Origin: Roseibaca calidilacus
GTDB taxonomy: Bacteria; Pseudomonadota; Alphaproteobacteria; Rhodobacterales; Rhodobacteraceae
DNA: 64,000 nt
Direction of reading: 5' to 3'
Assembly (NCBI RefSeq): GCF_001517585.1
Contig: NZ_FBYC01000004.1
Coordinates: 1,693,501-1,757,500 of the forward strand
Positions 36,882 to 47,803 of this stretch are shown piece after piece. How positions within the stretch are numbered: position 1 is the first letter of the stretch; each line of letters starts with the position of its first letter. The notes under the pieces were generated by a model that saw only the letters and a list, made by a program, of their open reading frames with translations, was not told the DNA's origin and searched no databases. A program made the translations under genes and the position numbers.

Positions 36882-36901
36882 GAGTATTTTGGCAAGATGA
36901 A
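36882..36901 (-). repeat. Reduced copy (D) of the conserved block of the intergenic element
   Basis: On the minus strand TTCATCTTGCCAAAATACTC begins two bases after the murI stop codon. Only the conserved block is present, and the hairpins are missing. The position directly after a stop codon is the same as in copies A, C and E. Confidence 0.5.
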
Positions 36902-36903
36902 GA

Positions 36904-37728
36904 TCAGGCCGGTTGAAAGCTGATCTGGCGTTTCAGAAATTGCGTGGCCTTGCGAGAGACATTGGCCGCGTCACCCGTGGTCAGAAACATCGTCTGCTGC
37001 CCCGGCCCGATCATTTCGGGGCGGCGCGTAAGGTAATCGGACAGGCTGTCTGCGACCAGCTTGGGTTGCGAATAGACCGCGACATCGGGGCCAAGGGCGG
37101 CGCGAAAGGCATCTTCCAGCAGCGGATAATGGGTGCAGCCCAGAACAGCCGCTTGCGGGTGCGGCATTCGGCGCTTGAGCGATTCGACATGGCTGTGCAC
37201 CAGCGCTTCGGCAAGGATCATATCGCCCAGTTCGATCGCATCGACCACGCCGCCGCAGGGCTGGGCTTCGACATCGACGCCAATGGCGCGAAAGGCCAGT
37301 TCGCGCTGGAATGCCCGGCTAGAGACGGTCGCAGGTGTCGCAAACAGCGCCACATGTTTGACCGCCACTTCGCGCGGGGGGGAATTGTCGCCCCATTGGC
37401 GTTCGGTCAATGCCTCTATCAGCGGCACGAACACGCCCAACACGCGCTTGTCCGCCGGCACCCATGTTTCCTGCATCCGTTTCAGCGCGGCGGCAGAGGC
37501 GGTGTTGCAGGCCAGAATCACCAGATCGCAACCTTCGGCCCAAAGCCGTTCCACCCCGGCGCAGGTCAGATCAAATATCTCCTGAGCGTTGCGCGTGCCG
37601 TAAGGGGTGTTCGCATTGTCGCCAAAATAGACAAAAGGCACATCCGGCAGCTTGTCCACCAGCGCGCCCAGCACCGTCAAACCACCCAAGCCCGAATCGA
37701 ACACGCCGACTGCCATTTGCCCACCCAT
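36904..37728 (-). CDS. murI: Glutamate racemase
   Basis: 274 residues. [10 protein letters not shown] (11-20), GDNANTPYG near 37, the first catalytic cysteine C74 in ILACNTASA and the second, C197, in LGCTHYPLL are all present. It makes D-glutamate for peptidoglycan. Met at residue 5 is an alternative start. It is followed on the same strand by argC, 70 bases on. Confidence 0.95.
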   Translation of the reverse strand: MGGQMAVGVFDSGLGGLTVLGALVDKLPDVPFVYFGDNANTPYGTRNAQEIFDLTCAGVERLWAEGCDLVILACNTASAAALKRMQETWVPADKRVLGVFVPLIEALTERQWGDNSPPREVAVKHVALFATPATVSSRAFQRELAFRAIGVDVEAQPCGGVVDAIELGDMILAEALVHSHVESLKRRMPHPQAAVLGCTHYPLLEDAFRAALGPDVAVYSQPKLVADSLSDYLTRRPEMIGPGQQTMFLTTGDAANVSRKATQFLKRQISFQPA

Positions 37729-37958
37729 GAATCACAGCGCCCAGCGCGGCGGCACCGCCGCGGGCAATCGCTGCATGATTAGGCCGCACGGGCGCGAAAA
37801 TCCATCCTGTTCTTTTCGGCAAGGTAATTCACAGCAGAGCATCAGCATTCATGATACCCTAACAAATGCGGGATAATGGCGTGGTCATGCTTTGCACAGG
37901 TTATTTTTCCGCCTAGAACGCGCGCGAAGATTGCGCAAACACAGAAGTAACAGACACT

Positions 37959-38858
37959 ATGGATTGGGATAAACTTAGGATCTTTCATGCAGTTGCCGAT
38001 GCAGGCAGCCTGACCCATGCTGGAGACACATTGCAATTGTCGCAATCAGCGGTCAGCCGGCAAATTCGCGCGCTGGAGGAAACGCTGGATGCCAACCTGT
38101 TCCACCGCCACGCGCGCGGGTTGATTCTGACTGAACAGGGCGAATTGCTGTTCAACGCCACCAAGGCAATGTCACGAGAGCTTGAATCCGCCTCTGCGCG
38201 CATTCGTGACAGCGAGGATGAAGTGTTCGGCGAATTGCGCGTGACCACCACCACCGGCTTTGGCACGCTGTTTCTGGCCCCGCGCCTGCCCGCGCTGTAT
38301 GCGCAATACCCGGAACTGAAAATCGACCTGATGCTGGAAGAACGGGTTTTGGACCTGCCCATGCGCGAAGCCGATGTCGCGATACGCATGAAGGAACCCA
38401 GCCAAGCCGACCTGATCCGCAAGCGCCTGATGAATGTGAACATGCGGCTGTTCGCAACATCCGAATACCTGCGCGCCAATGGCACCCCGGCGATTGTCGA
38501 TGACCTGTCGGATTATCGGCTGATTTCGCAGAATGTGACATCGGCACAGGTCAGCGTTGGCGCGCAACTTATACGCGAGTTAAACGCACGCACATTGCGG
38601 TCCACGTTTACCGTGAACAATTATTTCGGCGTGTTGCAGGCGGTGCTGAACCATTTGGGGATCGGCGTTCTGCCCGATTACGTCTCAGAGGACTTCCCCG
38701 AACTGGTGCATGTCCTGCCCGAAGTGGCGAGCGGCGATATCCCGGTATTTCTGGCCTTCCCCGAAGAATTGCGCCATTCGCGCCGGATTGCGGCCTTCCG
38801 CGATTTCGTTGTGCAGGAAATTCAAGCCTACCGCCGGGCACGCCAGATTCAGCCCTGA
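37959..38858 (+). CDS. LysR-family transcriptional regulator
   Basis: 299 residues. The N-terminal winged helix-turn-helix is MDWDKLRIFHAVADAGSLTH then LSQSAVSRQIRALEETL (1-55), and a LysR substrate-binding domain follows from about 90 (ELRVTTTTGFGTLFLAPRLP). The regulon is not indicated: the flanking genes are murI on the other strand and, after a 360-bp gap, purL. This type is usually annotated only as LysR in relatives. A short gcgc-rich inverted repeat lies just before the start codon and could be its own site. Confidence 0.87.
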   Translation: MDWDKLRIFHAVADAGSLTHAGDTLQLSQSAVSRQIRALEETLDANLFHRHARGLILTEQGELLFNATKAMSRELESASARIRDSEDEVFGELRVTTTTGFGTLFLAPRLPALYAQYPELKIDLMLEERVLDLPMREADVAIRMKEPSQADLIRKRLMNVNMRLFATSEYLRANGTPAIVDDLSDYRLISQNVTSAQVSVGAQLIRELNARTLRSTFTVNNYFGVLQAVLNHLGIGVLPDYVSEDFPELVHVLPEVASGDIPVFLAFPEELRHSRRIAAFRDFVVQEIQAYRRARQIQP

Positions 38859-39011
38859 CGGACGGCCTTTGCCTGAGGCATGTATGCAACGCATAGCGGA
38901 GTTGTGCACTAAGCAAGGGAATTTAACTTGCGCAGCATGTCTTTGGTCATTTACTAGGCAAGTAAGGCGTGATTGAGGATCTTTCATGTCTTAACCTCCC
39001 TGTTGGACTTC
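38859..39011 (+). other. Non-coding stretch after the LysR gene, part of the purL upstream region
   Basis: No convincing reading frame is present. It contains an inverted repeat TTACT-AGGCA-AGTAA (38951-38965) and the sequence TTAACCTCCCTGTTGG (38991-39006), whose CCTCCC could pair with ribosome binding sites. A strong terminator follows at once. The terminator cannot serve the LysR gene efficiently without reading through 150 bases, which is why I propose an independent transcript. Confidence 0.4.
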
Positions 39012-39039
39012 GGCCGAGCATTTTGCTCGGCCTTTTTTT
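38930..39039 (+). ncRNA. Candidate small RNA upstream of purL (5' end approximate)
   Basis: The 3' end is defined by a textbook intrinsic terminator (39012-39039). Upstream there is no open frame, but a CCTCCC stretch stands in a probably single-stranded region, like the anti-Shine-Dalgarno motif of trans-acting small RNAs in Rhodobacteraceae. The 5' end is a guess; TTGTGC and TTTAAC near 38902-38927 have poor spacing for a promoter. It may instead be the 3' UTR of the LysR gene. Confidence 0.35.
39012..39039 (+). terminator. Strong intrinsic terminator before purL
   Basis: GGCCGAGCA (39012-39020) pairs with TGCTCGGCC (39024-39032) around a TTT loop and is followed by seven T residues (39033-39039). 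Orientation is plus. Confidence 0.88.
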
Positions 39040-39053
39040 GCGCATTTGCGCAA
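39038..39053. promoter_or_regulatory. Palindrome directly after the terminator
   Basis: TTGCGCA-TT-TGCGCAA is a perfect inverted repeat with 7-bp arms. It could be an operator for the purL transcript or a second weak hairpin. The rest of the gap to purL (39054-39220) shows nothing recognisable apart from GAGAGG before the purL start. Confidence 0.3.
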
Positions 39054-39220
39054 CCGGCGCACCGCTACGTTCCAGAACGGCAACGCTGGCCTGCGATGCG
39101 CTTTGCGGTGAATGCCCCGCGCTCTGGCAATGCCGTTCGGCCATGTCCGCCGTTTGCCCCCTTTTTCTTGGGCAGATGATACCCTATGAGGCAGCAAGCT
39201 TGCCTGAGAGGATGCCAACC

Positions 39221-41386
39221 ATGACCGACCCTGCCCTGACACCTGACCTGATCGCAGCGCATGGACTGTCGCCCGACGAATATAGCCGCATCCTCGACAT
39301 CATCGGCCGTGAACCCAGCTTTACCGAGCTTGGGATCTTCTCGGCCATGTGGAACGAGCATTGTTCCTACAAATCCTCTAAGAAATGGCTGCGCACCCTG
39401 CCCACGTCCGGCCCGCAGGTCATTTGTGGCCCCGGTGAAAACGCGGGCGTGGTCGATATTGGCGATGGGCAGGCGGTCATCTTCAAAATGGAAAGCCACA
39501 ACCACCCGTCCTATATTGAACCCTATCAGGGGGCTGCGACTGGTGTGGGCGGCATTTTGCGCGATGTGTTCACCATGGGCGCACGGCCCATTGCCGCAAT
39601 GAATGCGCTCAGCTTTGGGGAACCCAGCCATCCGAAAACCCCGCATCTGGTATCAGGCGTTGTCGAAGGCGTGGGCGGCTATGGCAATTGTTTCGGCGTG
39701 CCCACCGTGGGCGGCGAGGTACGCTTTCATCCCGCCTATAATGGCAACTGCCTTGTGAACGCCTTTGCCGCCGGTCTGGCCGATGCCGACAAGATTTTCT
39801 ATTCGGCGGCCAGCGGTGTGGGTATGCCCGTTGTTTACCTTGGCGCCAAAACGGGGCGTGACGGGGTGGGTGGTGCCACCATGGCCAGCGCCGAATTCGA
39901 CGACACGATCGAAGAAAAGCGCCCGACCGTGCAGGTGGGCGACCCGTTCACCGAAAAGCGCCTGCTGGAAGCGTGCCTAGAACTTATGGCATCGGGTGCC
40001 GTGATTTCCATTCAGGACATGGGCGCGGCGGGCCTGACCTGTTCGGCGGTGGAAATGGGCGACAAGGGCGGCTTGGGCGTGAAGTTGCAGCTTGATAATG
40101 TGCCCCAACGCGAAGCGGCGATGACCGCCTATGAGATGATGCTGTCCGAATCGCAGGAACGCATGTTGATGGTCCTGAAGCCAGAAATGGAAGCAGAGGC
40201 CCGCGCCATTTTCGAAAAATGGGATCTGGATTTCGCCATCGTGGGCGAAACCATTGCCGAAGATCGCTTCCTGATCCTGCATGGCAATGACGTGGTGGCG
40301 GATCTGCCGCTGTCGAAGCTGTCCTCCAGCGCGCCCGAATATGACCGTCCTTGGGTGGAAACACCGGCAGCGGATGCCCTGCCAGACTTGCCTGCAATCG
40401 CCCCCATGGACGGGCTGCGCGCGCTCATCGCCTCGCCCAATTACGCCCATAAAGGCTGGGTCTGGGAGCAGTATGACAGTCAGGTCATGGGCGACACCGT
40501 GCGCACCCCTGGCCTTGGCGCGGGCGTGGTGCGCGTGCATGGCACCAACAAGGCGCTGGCCTTCACCAGCGATGTCACGCCGCGCTACGTGCGCGCCAAC
40601 CCGTTCGAGGGCGGCAAACAGGCCGTGGCCGAAGCCTATCGCAATCTGACCGCCGTGGGGGCCGTGCCCTTGGCCACGACCGACAACCTGAACTTCGGCA
40701 ACCCCGAGAAGCCAGAGATCATGGGCCAGTTCGTCGGTGCCATTCAGGGCATCGGTGCGGCTTGCACCGCGTTGGATATGCCCATCGTGTCGGGCAATGT
40801 AAGCCTGTATAACGAAACCGACGGCAACCCCATCTTGCCCACACCGACCATCGGTGCGGTGGGTCTGATTGCGGATATGGCCGATCTGATTGCGGGCCTG
40901 CCCTCTGCGGGCGATCTGGCGGTCGTTATTGGCGAAACCACGGGCCATCTGGGCCAATCCGCGCTCTTGGCTGAAGCGGCAAGAATCGAAGCCGGCGATG
41001 CGCCCTATGTCGATCTGGACGCCGAGCGCCGCAATGGCGAGTTCCTGCGCGCGAACCGTGCGCTGGTCACGGCGGCAACCGACCTGTCGGATGGCGGCCT
41101 TGCGCTGGCTGCGTTCGAAATGGCCGAAGCGGCCGGCATAGGCGTCACGCTCGACAGCGGTGATCTGGGCCAGTTGTTTGGCGAAGATCAGGCGCGCTAC
41201 CTTGTTGCGGCCAGCTTCGATCAGGCCGAAGCGCTGATGGTCGCCGCAGGCCAAGCAGGCGTGAGCATTGCCATGGTCGGGCGCTTTGGCGGCGACACGG
41301 TCAGCTTGGGCGGCGACAGCGCGCCATTGGCTGATTTGTCCGCGCTCTATCGCGGCAGTTTCGCCAAAGCCATCGGCGCGGCTTGA
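39221..41386 (+). CDS. purL: Phosphoribosylformylglycinamidine synthase subunit II
   Basis: 721 residues, the small PurL type that works with separate PurS and PurQ. Typical blocks are [18 protein letters not shown] near 36, [16 protein letters not shown] near 108, [14 protein letters not shown] near 212 and [15 protein letters not shown] near 265. It uses ATP and glutamine-derived ammonia to make FGAM in purine synthesis. The start is set at 39221 with GAGAGG nine bases upstream; the frame opens further upstream without similarity. purS and purQ are not here. bolA and grxD follow on the same strand. Confidence 0.96.
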   Translation: MTDPALTPDLIAAHGLSPDEYSRILDIIGREPSFTELGIFSAMWNEHCSYKSSKKWLRTLPTSGPQVICGPGENAGVVDIGDGQAVIFKMESHNHPSYIEPYQGAATGVGGILRDVFTMGARPIAAMNALSFGEPSHPKTPHLVSGVVEGVGGYGNCFGVPTVGGEVRFHPAYNGNCLVNAFAAGLADADKIFYSAASGVGMPVVYLGAKTGRDGVGGATMASAEFDDTIEEKRPTVQVGDPFTEKRLLEACLELMASGAVISIQDMGAAGLTCSAVEMGDKGGLGVKLQLDNVPQREAAMTAYEMMLSESQERMLMVLKPEMEAEARAIFEKWDLDFAIVGETIAEDRFLILHGNDVVADLPLSKLSSSAPEYDRPWVETPAADALPDLPAIAPMDGLRALIASPNYAHKGWVWEQYDSQVMGDTVRTPGLGAGVVRVHGTNKALAFTSDVTPRYVRANPFEGGKQAVAEAYRNLTAVGAVPLATTDNLNFGNPEKPEIMGQFVGAIQGIGAACTALDMPIVSGNVSLYNETDGNPILPTPTIGAVGLIADMADLIAGLPSAGDLAVVIGETTGHLGQSALLAEAARIEAGDAPYVDLDAERRNGEFLRANRALVTAATDLSDGGLALAAFEMAEAAGIGVTLDSGDLGQLFGEDQARYLVAASFDQAEALMVAAGQAGVSIAMVGRFGGDTVSLGGDSAPLADLSALYRGSFAKAIGAA

Positions 41387-41440
41387 TTCACGAAAACGCG
41401 GGGATTACCTATCTCCCCAGACCAGACAGGGACCACACGC

Positions 41441-41683
41441 ATGGCCATTTCCGCCGAAGAACTTGAAACGCTGCTGAAAGAGAGCTTTCCAAACGGGAAA
41501 GTCACGATCACCGACCTTGCCGGCGACGGAAACCACTACGCCGCAGAGGTGATCGACGACAGCTTTCGCGGGTTGAACCGCGTGCAACAACAGCGTGCGG
41601 TATACGCCGCCCTGAAAGGCAAGATGGATGGCAGCCATGGCGAATTGCACGCACTGGCCCTGACCACCAAAGCCCCCGACTGA
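41441..41683 (+). CDS. BolA/IbaG-family protein
   Basis: 80 residues with the class II KH-like BolA fold: ITDLAGDGNHYAAEVIDDSF near 23-42, including the conserved histidine, and LNRVQQQRAVYAALKGKM near 45-62. BolA proteins form [2Fe-2S]-bridged complexes with monothiol glutaredoxins, and the partner grxD is 43 bases downstream. The pair takes part in iron-sulfur trafficking or iron sensing. Confidence 0.92.
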   Translation: MAISAEELETLLKESFPNGKVTITDLAGDGNHYAAEVIDDSFRGLNRVQQQRAVYAALKGKMDGSHGELHALALTTKAPD

Positions 41684-41726
41684 ACAGCCCAACTGAACCG
41701 CCCGCCTGAACCGAAAGAGGATTGCC

Positions 41727-42086
41727 ATGAGCGCCCAAGAGACGATCAAGAAAACCGTCACCGAGAATGACGTGGTGTTGTTCATGAAAGGCACCAAGAC
41801 CATGCCGCAATGCGGCTTTTCCAGCCGCGTGGCCGGGGTGCTGAATTTCATGGGCGTGGATTATGCCGATGTGAACGTGCTGGCCGATGAAGATGTCCGT
41901 CAGGGCATCAAGGAATATTCCGACTGGCCGACCATTCCACAGCTTTACGTTAAGGGCGAATTCGTCGGCGGTTGCGATATCGTGACCGAGATGACGCTTT
42001 CGGGCGAGTTGGACCAATTGTTCAGCGCCAAGGGTGTCAGCTTCGACAAGGACGCCGCCGAGAAGATCCGCGAAGCCAACGCCTAA
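41727..42086 (+). CDS. grxD: Monothiol glutaredoxin (Grx4 type)
   Basis: 119 residues with the CGFS active site at 29-32 (MPQCGFSSR), then WPTIPQLYV near 72 and GGCDIV near 86 for glutathione binding. CGFS glutaredoxins carry a glutathione-ligated [2Fe-2S] cluster and hand it on, together with the BolA protein encoded just upstream. AGAGG lies seven bases before the ATG. It is convergent with comEC, which ends 5 bases away. Confidence 0.95.
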   Translation: MSAQETIKKTVTENDVVLFMKGTKTMPQCGFSSRVAGVLNFMGVDYADVNVLADEDVRQGIKEYSDWPTIPQLYVKGEFVGGCDIVTEMTLSGELDQLFSAKGVSFDKDAAEKIREANA

Positions 42087-42091
42087 GCTTG

Positions 42092-44152
42092 CTAACGCGC
42101 GGTCCATGGCCGCGCGCCCGCATCCTCGCGCACGGTCCGCCAGATCGGCCCCTGCGTGCCGCGCCAGATGGCCACGGCACCGCTGGCGCGCAACGCGCGC
42201 GGGGTCAGAACTTGGCATGGCCCGGCGATTGGCGTGTCCGGATCGGTGTTTGTAACGAATATGCGCCCCGGCAGGCACAGCGCCTCTGCCCCTTCCAGCG
42301 CGCGCTTGCCAGACAGGTGGACAACATCCACCCCGCGCCCTTTCAGCAAGACAATAGCGTCACTTGGCCCATGCGACCCACGCGTTTGCGCCTGTTCCTG
42401 CGACGCCAGATCACCATCGCCCTGCAACCAGCTTCCGGCAGCAAAAGCGCCAGAGCGCGCGCGGCTTAGGACACGGCCCTCTGGCCCCATCAGCCCGACC
42501 ACCGCGCCGTTATCCGCGATCAGCAACGCGGGCCGGTCCGCCACGGCCCAGCCCAGCACCGCGCAAGCCATAACTGGCACCCCCAACCAGCGCGCGGGCG
42601 CCGCCCAGATAATCAGCCAAAGCGCGCCCAGCGCCATGGTCGGGATCACCCAGCCGGGCGGTTGCACCACGCCCGTCACGGCGCCGTCCAGCCCCGCAAC
42701 AAAGCGCGCGACCAGAAGGATCCAATCAATCGCCGGGGTCATCACGGCCAGCGCCAACCCTTCCAGACCGAAAGGGGCCAGCACCGCCGCAAGCACGCCT
42801 GCGGGCATGATGACCAGCCCCATCAGCGGCACTGCGGCCAGGTTGGCCAGCAGCCCATACTCTACCAGGCGGTTGAAACTGGCCGCCGCAATCGGCGCGG
42901 TCGCAACCCCTGCCACGACCGAACACAGCACGACCGACACCACCGGCATTGCCCAGCGCGGCACGCGCCCGCGCCATGTGCCATCGTCGTTCAGCGCACG
43001 GAAAATGGCGACCAGAGCCACTGTGGCGGCAAAGCTCATCTGGAACCCGGCCTGCACCAGCGCCTCTGGCCGCAGGACCAGCACGATCACAGCAGCCATG
43101 GCCACGCTGCGCAAGGAAATCGCGCGCCGGTCCAGCAACACCGCGACGAACATGACCGCGACCATGATATAGGCGCGCTGCGTCGCCACGTTCCCGCCCG
43201 AGAGCGCCAGATACAGCCCCCCCGCCGCCAAGCCCCCCAGCGCCGCCAGTTTGCGCGTGGGCACGCGCAGCGCGAACGCAGGCCATAGCGCCAGAACAAA
43301 GCGCAGCGCGGCGAATACGAACCCCGTCAGCAACCCCATATGCAGGCCGGAAATGGCCAGCAGATGCGCAAGATTGGAATTGCGCAAATCCTCTAGATGC
43401 GCGACATCCACGCCAGAGCGGTCGCCGGTCAGAATGGCAGCGGCAAAGCCCCCCGCAGCACCCGGCATCCGGTCTTGAATGGCCTGCGACAGGCGGGCGC
43501 GCACTGCGCCCAAGGGCTTGCCGCCCTCTTGCGCCAGTTCCAGCACCGGCACACGCGTGTAGCCTACCGCGCCAAGGCGCTCATACCATGCATGGCGGCG
43601 AAAATCGAAGCCGCCGGGTTCGGATGGTCCGGGCGGCGGCGACAGATGCCCGGTGGTCATAACCCGCAATCCCGGTCGCGGGGTGACAAAGCCCTGTTCG
43701 CCGTGCAGTGAAATCCGCACCAGTGCCGGGGTGCGGGCGGGCGAGAGCTGCGCCAGCCTTGGGCGGTCCAGCGTCAGCCGCAGGGCACCGCTGGCCGCGC
43801 GGTCAACCTTCACGATGCGGCCTTCGATCGGGCCATAATAGCGGTAGTCCAGCACCGGCGCGGCAACGCTATGGGTGCGCCACCCAGCCAGCGCGCCCCC
43901 TGCGCCAACCAACAGGCAGGCAATGGCAAGCGGGCGCACCTGCACGGGCAACGCCACTGCAATAGCGCCAAGGCAGGCCATTGCGCCGGCAAGCCATACC
44001 CATTGCGCTTGGGTCGGTTCCACGGGCAAGCCGAAGTAAACCCCAATGCCGATACCCAGACAGACCGGCACGAACAAAAACAGCCGCCCGCGCTGCGCGG
44101 CCAAGGCCTGCGCGACCGGGCCATCGCCAAGGCGCGCCCTTGTGTCATCCAT
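42092..44152 (-). CDS. comEC: ComEC/Rec2-family DNA-uptake channel protein
   Basis: About 686 residues. The N-terminal part has two or three helices and an OB-fold-like soluble segment ([20 protein letters not shown]). The Competence domain follows with [14 protein letters not shown] near 270, [19 protein letters not shown] and [20 protein letters not shown], which is diagnostic. The C-terminal 150 residues correspond to the place of the metallo-beta-lactamase domain, but I see no HxHxDH motif. The protein would carry single-stranded DNA across the inner membrane in natural transformation. Start ATG at 44152; GTG at 44167 is possible. No other competence genes are in the window. Confidence 0.88.
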   Translation of the reverse strand: MDDTRARLGDGPVAQALAAQRGRLFLFVPVCLGIGIGVYFGLPVEPTQAQWVWLAGAMACLGAIAVALPVQVRPLAIACLLVGAGGALAGWRTHSVAAPVLDYRYYGPIEGRIVKVDRAASGALRLTLDRPRLAQLSPARTPALVRISLHGEQGFVTPRPGLRVMTTGHLSPPPGPSEPGGFDFRRHAWYERLGAVGYTRVPVLELAQEGGKPLGAVRARLSQAIQDRMPGAAGGFAAAILTGDRSGVDVAHLEDLRNSNLAHLLAISGLHMGLLTGFVFAALRFVLALWPAFALRVPTRKLAALGGLAAGGLYLALSGGNVATQRAYIMVAVMFVAVLLDRRAISLRSVAMAAVIVLVLRPEALVQAGFQMSFAATVALVAIFRALNDDGTWRGRVPRWAMPVVSVVLCSVVAGVATAPIAAASFNRLVEYGLLANLAAVPLMGLVIMPAGVLAAVLAPFGLEGLALAVMTPAIDWILLVARFVAGLDGAVTGVVQPPGWVIPTMALGALWLIIWAAPARWLGVPVMACAVLGWAVADRPALLIADNGAVVGLMGPEGRVLSRARSGAFAAGSWLQGDGDLASQEQAQTRGSHGPSDAIVLLKGRGVDVVHLSGKRALEGAEALCLPGRIFVTNTDPDTPIAGPCQVLTPRALRASGAVAIWRGTQGPIWRTVREDAGARPWTAR

Positions 44153-44245
44153 GCCGGTGACAGCCACCCTTGCCCTATCCCCTGCCCTTGCCTAGAACCT
44201 ATCCAAGCATGCCTCTCCGATGGTTTCCAAAAGGTTAAGACCCAA

Positions 44246-45649
44246 ATGTCCCAAATGCCCGTCGTCACCCGTTTCGCGCCCTCGCCCACCGGGTATCTGC
44301 ATATCGGGGGGGCGCGAACGGCTTTGTTCAACTGGCTTTACGCACGCGGGCGGGGCGGCAAATTCCTGTTGCGGATCGAGGATACCGACCGCGAACGTTC
44401 GACCCCAGAGGCGACAGAGGCAATTCTGAAAGGCCTGACATGGCTTGGTCTGGATTGGGATGGCGAGCCGATCAGCCAATTCGACCGCGCCGACCGCCAT
44501 GCCGAAGTGGCGCATCAACTGTTGTCAGAAGGCAAAGCATATAAGTGCTTCGCTACCCAAGAGGAGATCGAAGCCTTCCGTGAGGCTGCCCGGGCCGATG
44601 GGCGCTCGACGCTCTACCGCTCGCCTTGGCGCGACGCCGACCCGGCCACGCACCCGGATGCGCCCTTTGTCGTGCGCGTAAAAGCCCCGCTGGAGGGTGA
44701 GACGATCATCCACGACCAAGTGCAAGGCGATGTGCGCATTCGCAATGACCAGTTGGACGACATGGTGTTGCTACGTTCGGACGGCACGCCGACCTATATG
44801 CTGGCCGTGGTGGTGGATGACCATGACATGGGAATCACCCATGTCATTCGCGGCGATGACCACCTGAACAACGCCGCCCGGCAGATGCTGGTCTACACGG
44901 CGCTGGGCTGGAATGTCCCGATCTGGGCGCATATCCCGCTTATCCACGGCCCGGATGGCAAAAAGCTGTCCAAACGCCACGGCGCGCTGGGGGTCGAGGA
45001 ATACCAGCTAATGGGCTATCCGGCAGCCGCCATGCGCAATTATCTGGCCCGGCTGGGCTGGAGCCATGGCGATGACGAGTTCTTTACCGATTCGCAGGCA
45101 CAAGAGTGGTTCGACCTGAAGGGAATCGGCAAATCGCCCGCACGGCTTGATTTCAAAAAACTGGACCATTTGACCGGCCAGCATATGAGCGTGGCCGACG
45201 ATGCTGCGCTGCTGCATGAATTGCAGGCATATCGCAGCGCCAAAGGGGAACAACCCTTCCCCAAGCCGCGGAATGATGCCTTGCTGACCGCGATGCCTTT
45301 CGTGAAAGAGAAAGCCAAGAGCTTTGACCAAATTATTGAAAAGGCTCATTTTGTTTTGGTGGATCGCCCGCTGGTGCCCGACGAGAAAGCCGCAAAGGCG
45401 CTGGACGATGTATCCCGCGGTATACTGAGAGAATTGACGCCGCGCTTGCAAACTGCTAGTTGGACGCGGACGGAATTGGAGGATAGTGTCGCCGCGTTGG
45501 CGCAAGAGCATGGCCTTGGTCTTGGCAAGGTGGCGCAACCCTTGCGCGCTGCCCTTGCCGGAAAAATGGCCAGCCCCAGCGTATTCGACATGATGCTTGT
45601 CCTTGGCCGCGCAGAGACACTCGCGCGACTAGCGGACGTGACAGACTGA
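44246..45649 (+). CDS. gltX: Glutamyl-tRNA synthetase
   Basis: 467 residues, class I synthetase. The HIGH-type motif is HIGG (19-22) in [17 protein letters not shown] and the KMSKS-type loop is KLSKR (240-244). [10 protein letters not shown] near 43 and [17 protein letters not shown] near 191 are typical of GluRS. It charges tRNA-Glu, and possibly tRNA-Gln if an amidotransferase is present. The frame opens far upstream, overlapping comEC; ATG at 44246 is the family start. gltA follows after 75 bases on the same strand. Confidence 0.96.
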   Translation: MSQMPVVTRFAPSPTGYLHIGGARTALFNWLYARGRGGKFLLRIEDTDRERSTPEATEAILKGLTWLGLDWDGEPISQFDRADRHAEVAHQLLSEGKAYKCFATQEEIEAFREAARADGRSTLYRSPWRDADPATHPDAPFVVRVKAPLEGETIIHDQVQGDVRIRNDQLDDMVLLRSDGTPTYMLAVVVDDHDMGITHVIRGDDHLNNAARQMLVYTALGWNVPIWAHIPLIHGPDGKKLSKRHGALGVEEYQLMGYPAAAMRNYLARLGWSHGDDEFFTDSQAQEWFDLKGIGKSPARLDFKKLDHLTGQHMSVADDAALLHELQAYRSAKGEQPFPKPRNDALLTAMPFVKEKAKSFDQIIEKAHFVLVDRPLVPDEKAAKALDDVSRGILRELTPRLQTASWTRTELEDSVAALAQEHGLGLGKVAQPLRAALAGKMASPSVFDMMLVLGRAETLARLADVTD

Positions 45650-45724
45650 GTCGGCGCATGTGTGCCGTGACCGTAGCCCATCTGCGCGGCCATCGTGCCG
45701 GCAGACAGTGATGAAGGAAGCGCA

Positions 45725-47017
45725 ATGGCGGATACTGAAACGGCAAAGCTGACGATCGGTGATAAGGTCATCGACCTGCCGGTGATGAAACCTTCGGTCG
45801 GGCCGGATGTGATCGATATTCGCAAGCTGTATGCGCAAGGCGATGTATTCACCTACGATCCCGGCTTCACCTCGACCGCGTCCTGTTCGTCGACGATCAC
45901 CTATATCGACGGTGACAAAGGCGAATTGCTGTATCGCGGCTACCCGATCGAAGAATTGGCCGACAAATCGCATTTCTTGGAATGCTGCTACCTGCTGCTG
46001 TATGGCGAACTGCCCAACGCGGCGGAACTGGAAGATTTCGAGGCCCGCGTCACCCGTCACACCATGCTGCATGAACAGATGCAGTATTTCTTCCGCGGCT
46101 TCCGCCGTGACGCGCACCCGATGGCCATCATGGTGGGCGTTGTTGGCGCGATGTCGGCTTTCTACCACGATTCGACCGATATCAGCGACCCGTGGCAGCG
46201 CGAGGTCGCGTCGATCCGCATGATCGCGAAAATGCCCACGATTGCGGCTTGGGCGTTCAAGTATTCGATTGGCCAGCCTTTCGTTTATCCGAAGAACAGC
46301 CTCGATTATTCGGGCAATTTCCTGCACATGTGCTTCTCGGTGCCGGCCGAGGATTATGTTGTCGACCCGATCCTGAGCCGCGCGATGGACCGGATCATGA
46401 TGCTCCATGCCGACCATGAGCAGAATGCCTCGACCTCGACCGTGCGTCTGGCGTCCAGCTCTGGCGCGAACCCCTTCGCGTCGATTGCCGCTGGCATCGC
46501 CTGCCTCTGGGGACCGGCGCATGGTGGCGCGAACCAAGCTTGCCTTGAAATGCTGCAAGAAATCGGCACGGTTGATCGTATTCCCGAATACATCGCCCGC
46601 GCAAAGGACAAGGACGACCCGTTCCGCCTGATGGGTTTTGGCCACCGCGTGTACAAAAACTTCGACCCGCGCGCCAAGGTCATGAAGCAATCCGCGGACG
46701 AGGTTCTGGGGCTGCTGGGCATTGAAAACAACGAAACCCTGAAGGTCGCCAAGGAACTGGAGCGTATCGCGCTGGAAGACCCCTATTTCGTGGACAAGAA
46801 GCTGTATCCGAATGTCGATTTCTATTCGGGGATCATCTTGGAAGCGATGGGTTTCCCGACCTCGATGTTCACGCCCATTTTCGCGCTGTCGCGCACCGTG
46901 GGCTGGATCAGCCAGTGGAAAGAGATGATCGCCGATCCAGAGCAAAAGATCGGTCGCCCGCGCCAGCGCTACATGGGCGCGCCGCGCCGCGACTATGTCG
47001 AGATTGAAGACCGCTAA
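45725..47017 (+). CDS. gltA: Citrate synthase
   Basis: 430 residues, the type II hexameric form. [12 protein letters not shown] near 67, [17 protein letters not shown] near 200, the catalytic [15 protein letters not shown] near 229 and [11 protein letters not shown] near 262 and [17 protein letters not shown] near 305 are all present. It condenses acetyl-CoA and oxaloacetate at the entry of the TCA cycle. The start at 45725 has AAGGA six bases upstream. A strong terminator follows at 47026. Confidence 0.98.
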   Translation: MADTETAKLTIGDKVIDLPVMKPSVGPDVIDIRKLYAQGDVFTYDPGFTSTASCSSTITYIDGDKGELLYRGYPIEELADKSHFLECCYLLLYGELPNAAELEDFEARVTRHTMLHEQMQYFFRGFRRDAHPMAIMVGVVGAMSAFYHDSTDISDPWQREVASIRMIAKMPTIAAWAFKYSIGQPFVYPKNSLDYSGNFLHMCFSVPAEDYVVDPILSRAMDRIMMLHADHEQNASTSTVRLASSSGANPFASIAAGIACLWGPAHGGANQACLEMLQEIGTVDRIPEYIARAKDKDDPFRLMGFGHRVYKNFDPRAKVMKQSADEVLGLLGIENNETLKVAKELERIALEDPYFVDKKLYPNVDFYSGIILEAMGFPTSMFTPIFALSRTVGWISQWKEMIADPEQKIGRPRQRYMGAPRRDYVEIEDR

Positions 47018-47025
47018 GGTCCGCG

Positions 47026-47052
47026 AAACACCGCCCTCCGGGGCGGTGTTTT
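47026..47052 (+). terminator. Intrinsic terminator after gltA
   Basis: AAACACCGCCC (47026-47036) and GGGCGGTGTTT (47041-47051) form an 11-bp stem around a TCCG tetraloop, ending in a run of four T residues. Confidence 0.88.
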
Positions 47053-47089
47053 GGCTTGGCATCGGGCGCATGGCTGTTATCTGTAGCGC

Positions 47090-47803
47090 ATGATACAGAT
47101 ATATGCCCTTGCCGCCGCCACTCTTGCTTTCTTGCTGTCACCCTCGCTGACAGAGCCGTTCATGGGCTATGCGCCGGGCAGCTTCCCGGTTGCGCAGACC
47201 GACCCGCCGGTGCAGCCCGCGGGCTATGCTTTTGCAATCTGGGGCGTGATCTATATCTGGCTGGGCGCAATGGCGGCCTATGGACTGTTGCGGCGCAAGA
47301 CCGATGCTGGCTGGCAGCGCGTGGCACTGCCGCTGACCCTTAGCCTTGGGCCGGGGGCCGCATGGCTTTGGGTGGCGGGCTTTGCGCCGGTCACCGCGAC
47401 CGTGCTGATTTTTTGGATGCTGGGATGCGCGCTTTGGGCATTGCTGCGCGCACCACGGGCTGACCGCTGGTGGCTACAAGCGCCCGTCGCGCTCTATGCG
47501 GGTTGGCTGACGGCGGCGGCGCATGTCTCGCTGGGTGTGGTGCTGGGCGGCTATGGCTGGTTAAGTGGCACCGGCGCGGCGGTGCTGTGCATTCTGATGG
47601 CGCTGGGCGTGGCGCTGGCAGTGCTGTGGCGCAAACCGCAGGTACCGGAATATGGCGCGGCGGTCGGCTGGGCCTTGCTCGGCATTGCCGTGGACAATGC
47701 GGGCCAGAATACTGCGGTGCTGACCCTTGCGCTGCTGGGGCTGGCGGTTGTGGCCGCCATGGCCGCGCAAGGGCTATGGAAGGGCAAACCAAATGCCGCA
47801 TGA
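47090..47803 (+). CDS. TspO/MBR-like integral membrane protein
   Basis: 237 residues, seven or so hydrophobic helices. The block PAGYAFAIWGVIYIWLGAMA near 44-63 resembles the tryptophan-rich PxxxFxxVWxxLY signature of TspO/MBR proteins, but the protein is about 80 residues longer than TspO and has additional helices. TspO proteins bind porphyrins and sterols; whether this distant relative does is open. The 3' end overlaps mazG by 11 bases, which suggests coupling rather than shared function. Confidence 0.7.
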   Translation: MIQIYALAAATLAFLLSPSLTEPFMGYAPGSFPVAQTDPPVQPAGYAFAIWGVIYIWLGAMAAYGLLRRKTDAGWQRVALPLTLSLGPGAAWLWVAGFAPVTATVLIFWMLGCALWALLRAPRADRWWLQAPVALYAGWLTAAAHVSLGVVLGGYGWLSGTGAAVLCILMALGVALAVLWRKPQVPEYGAAVGWALLGIAVDNAGQNTAVLTLALLGLAVVAAMAAQGLWKGKPNAA

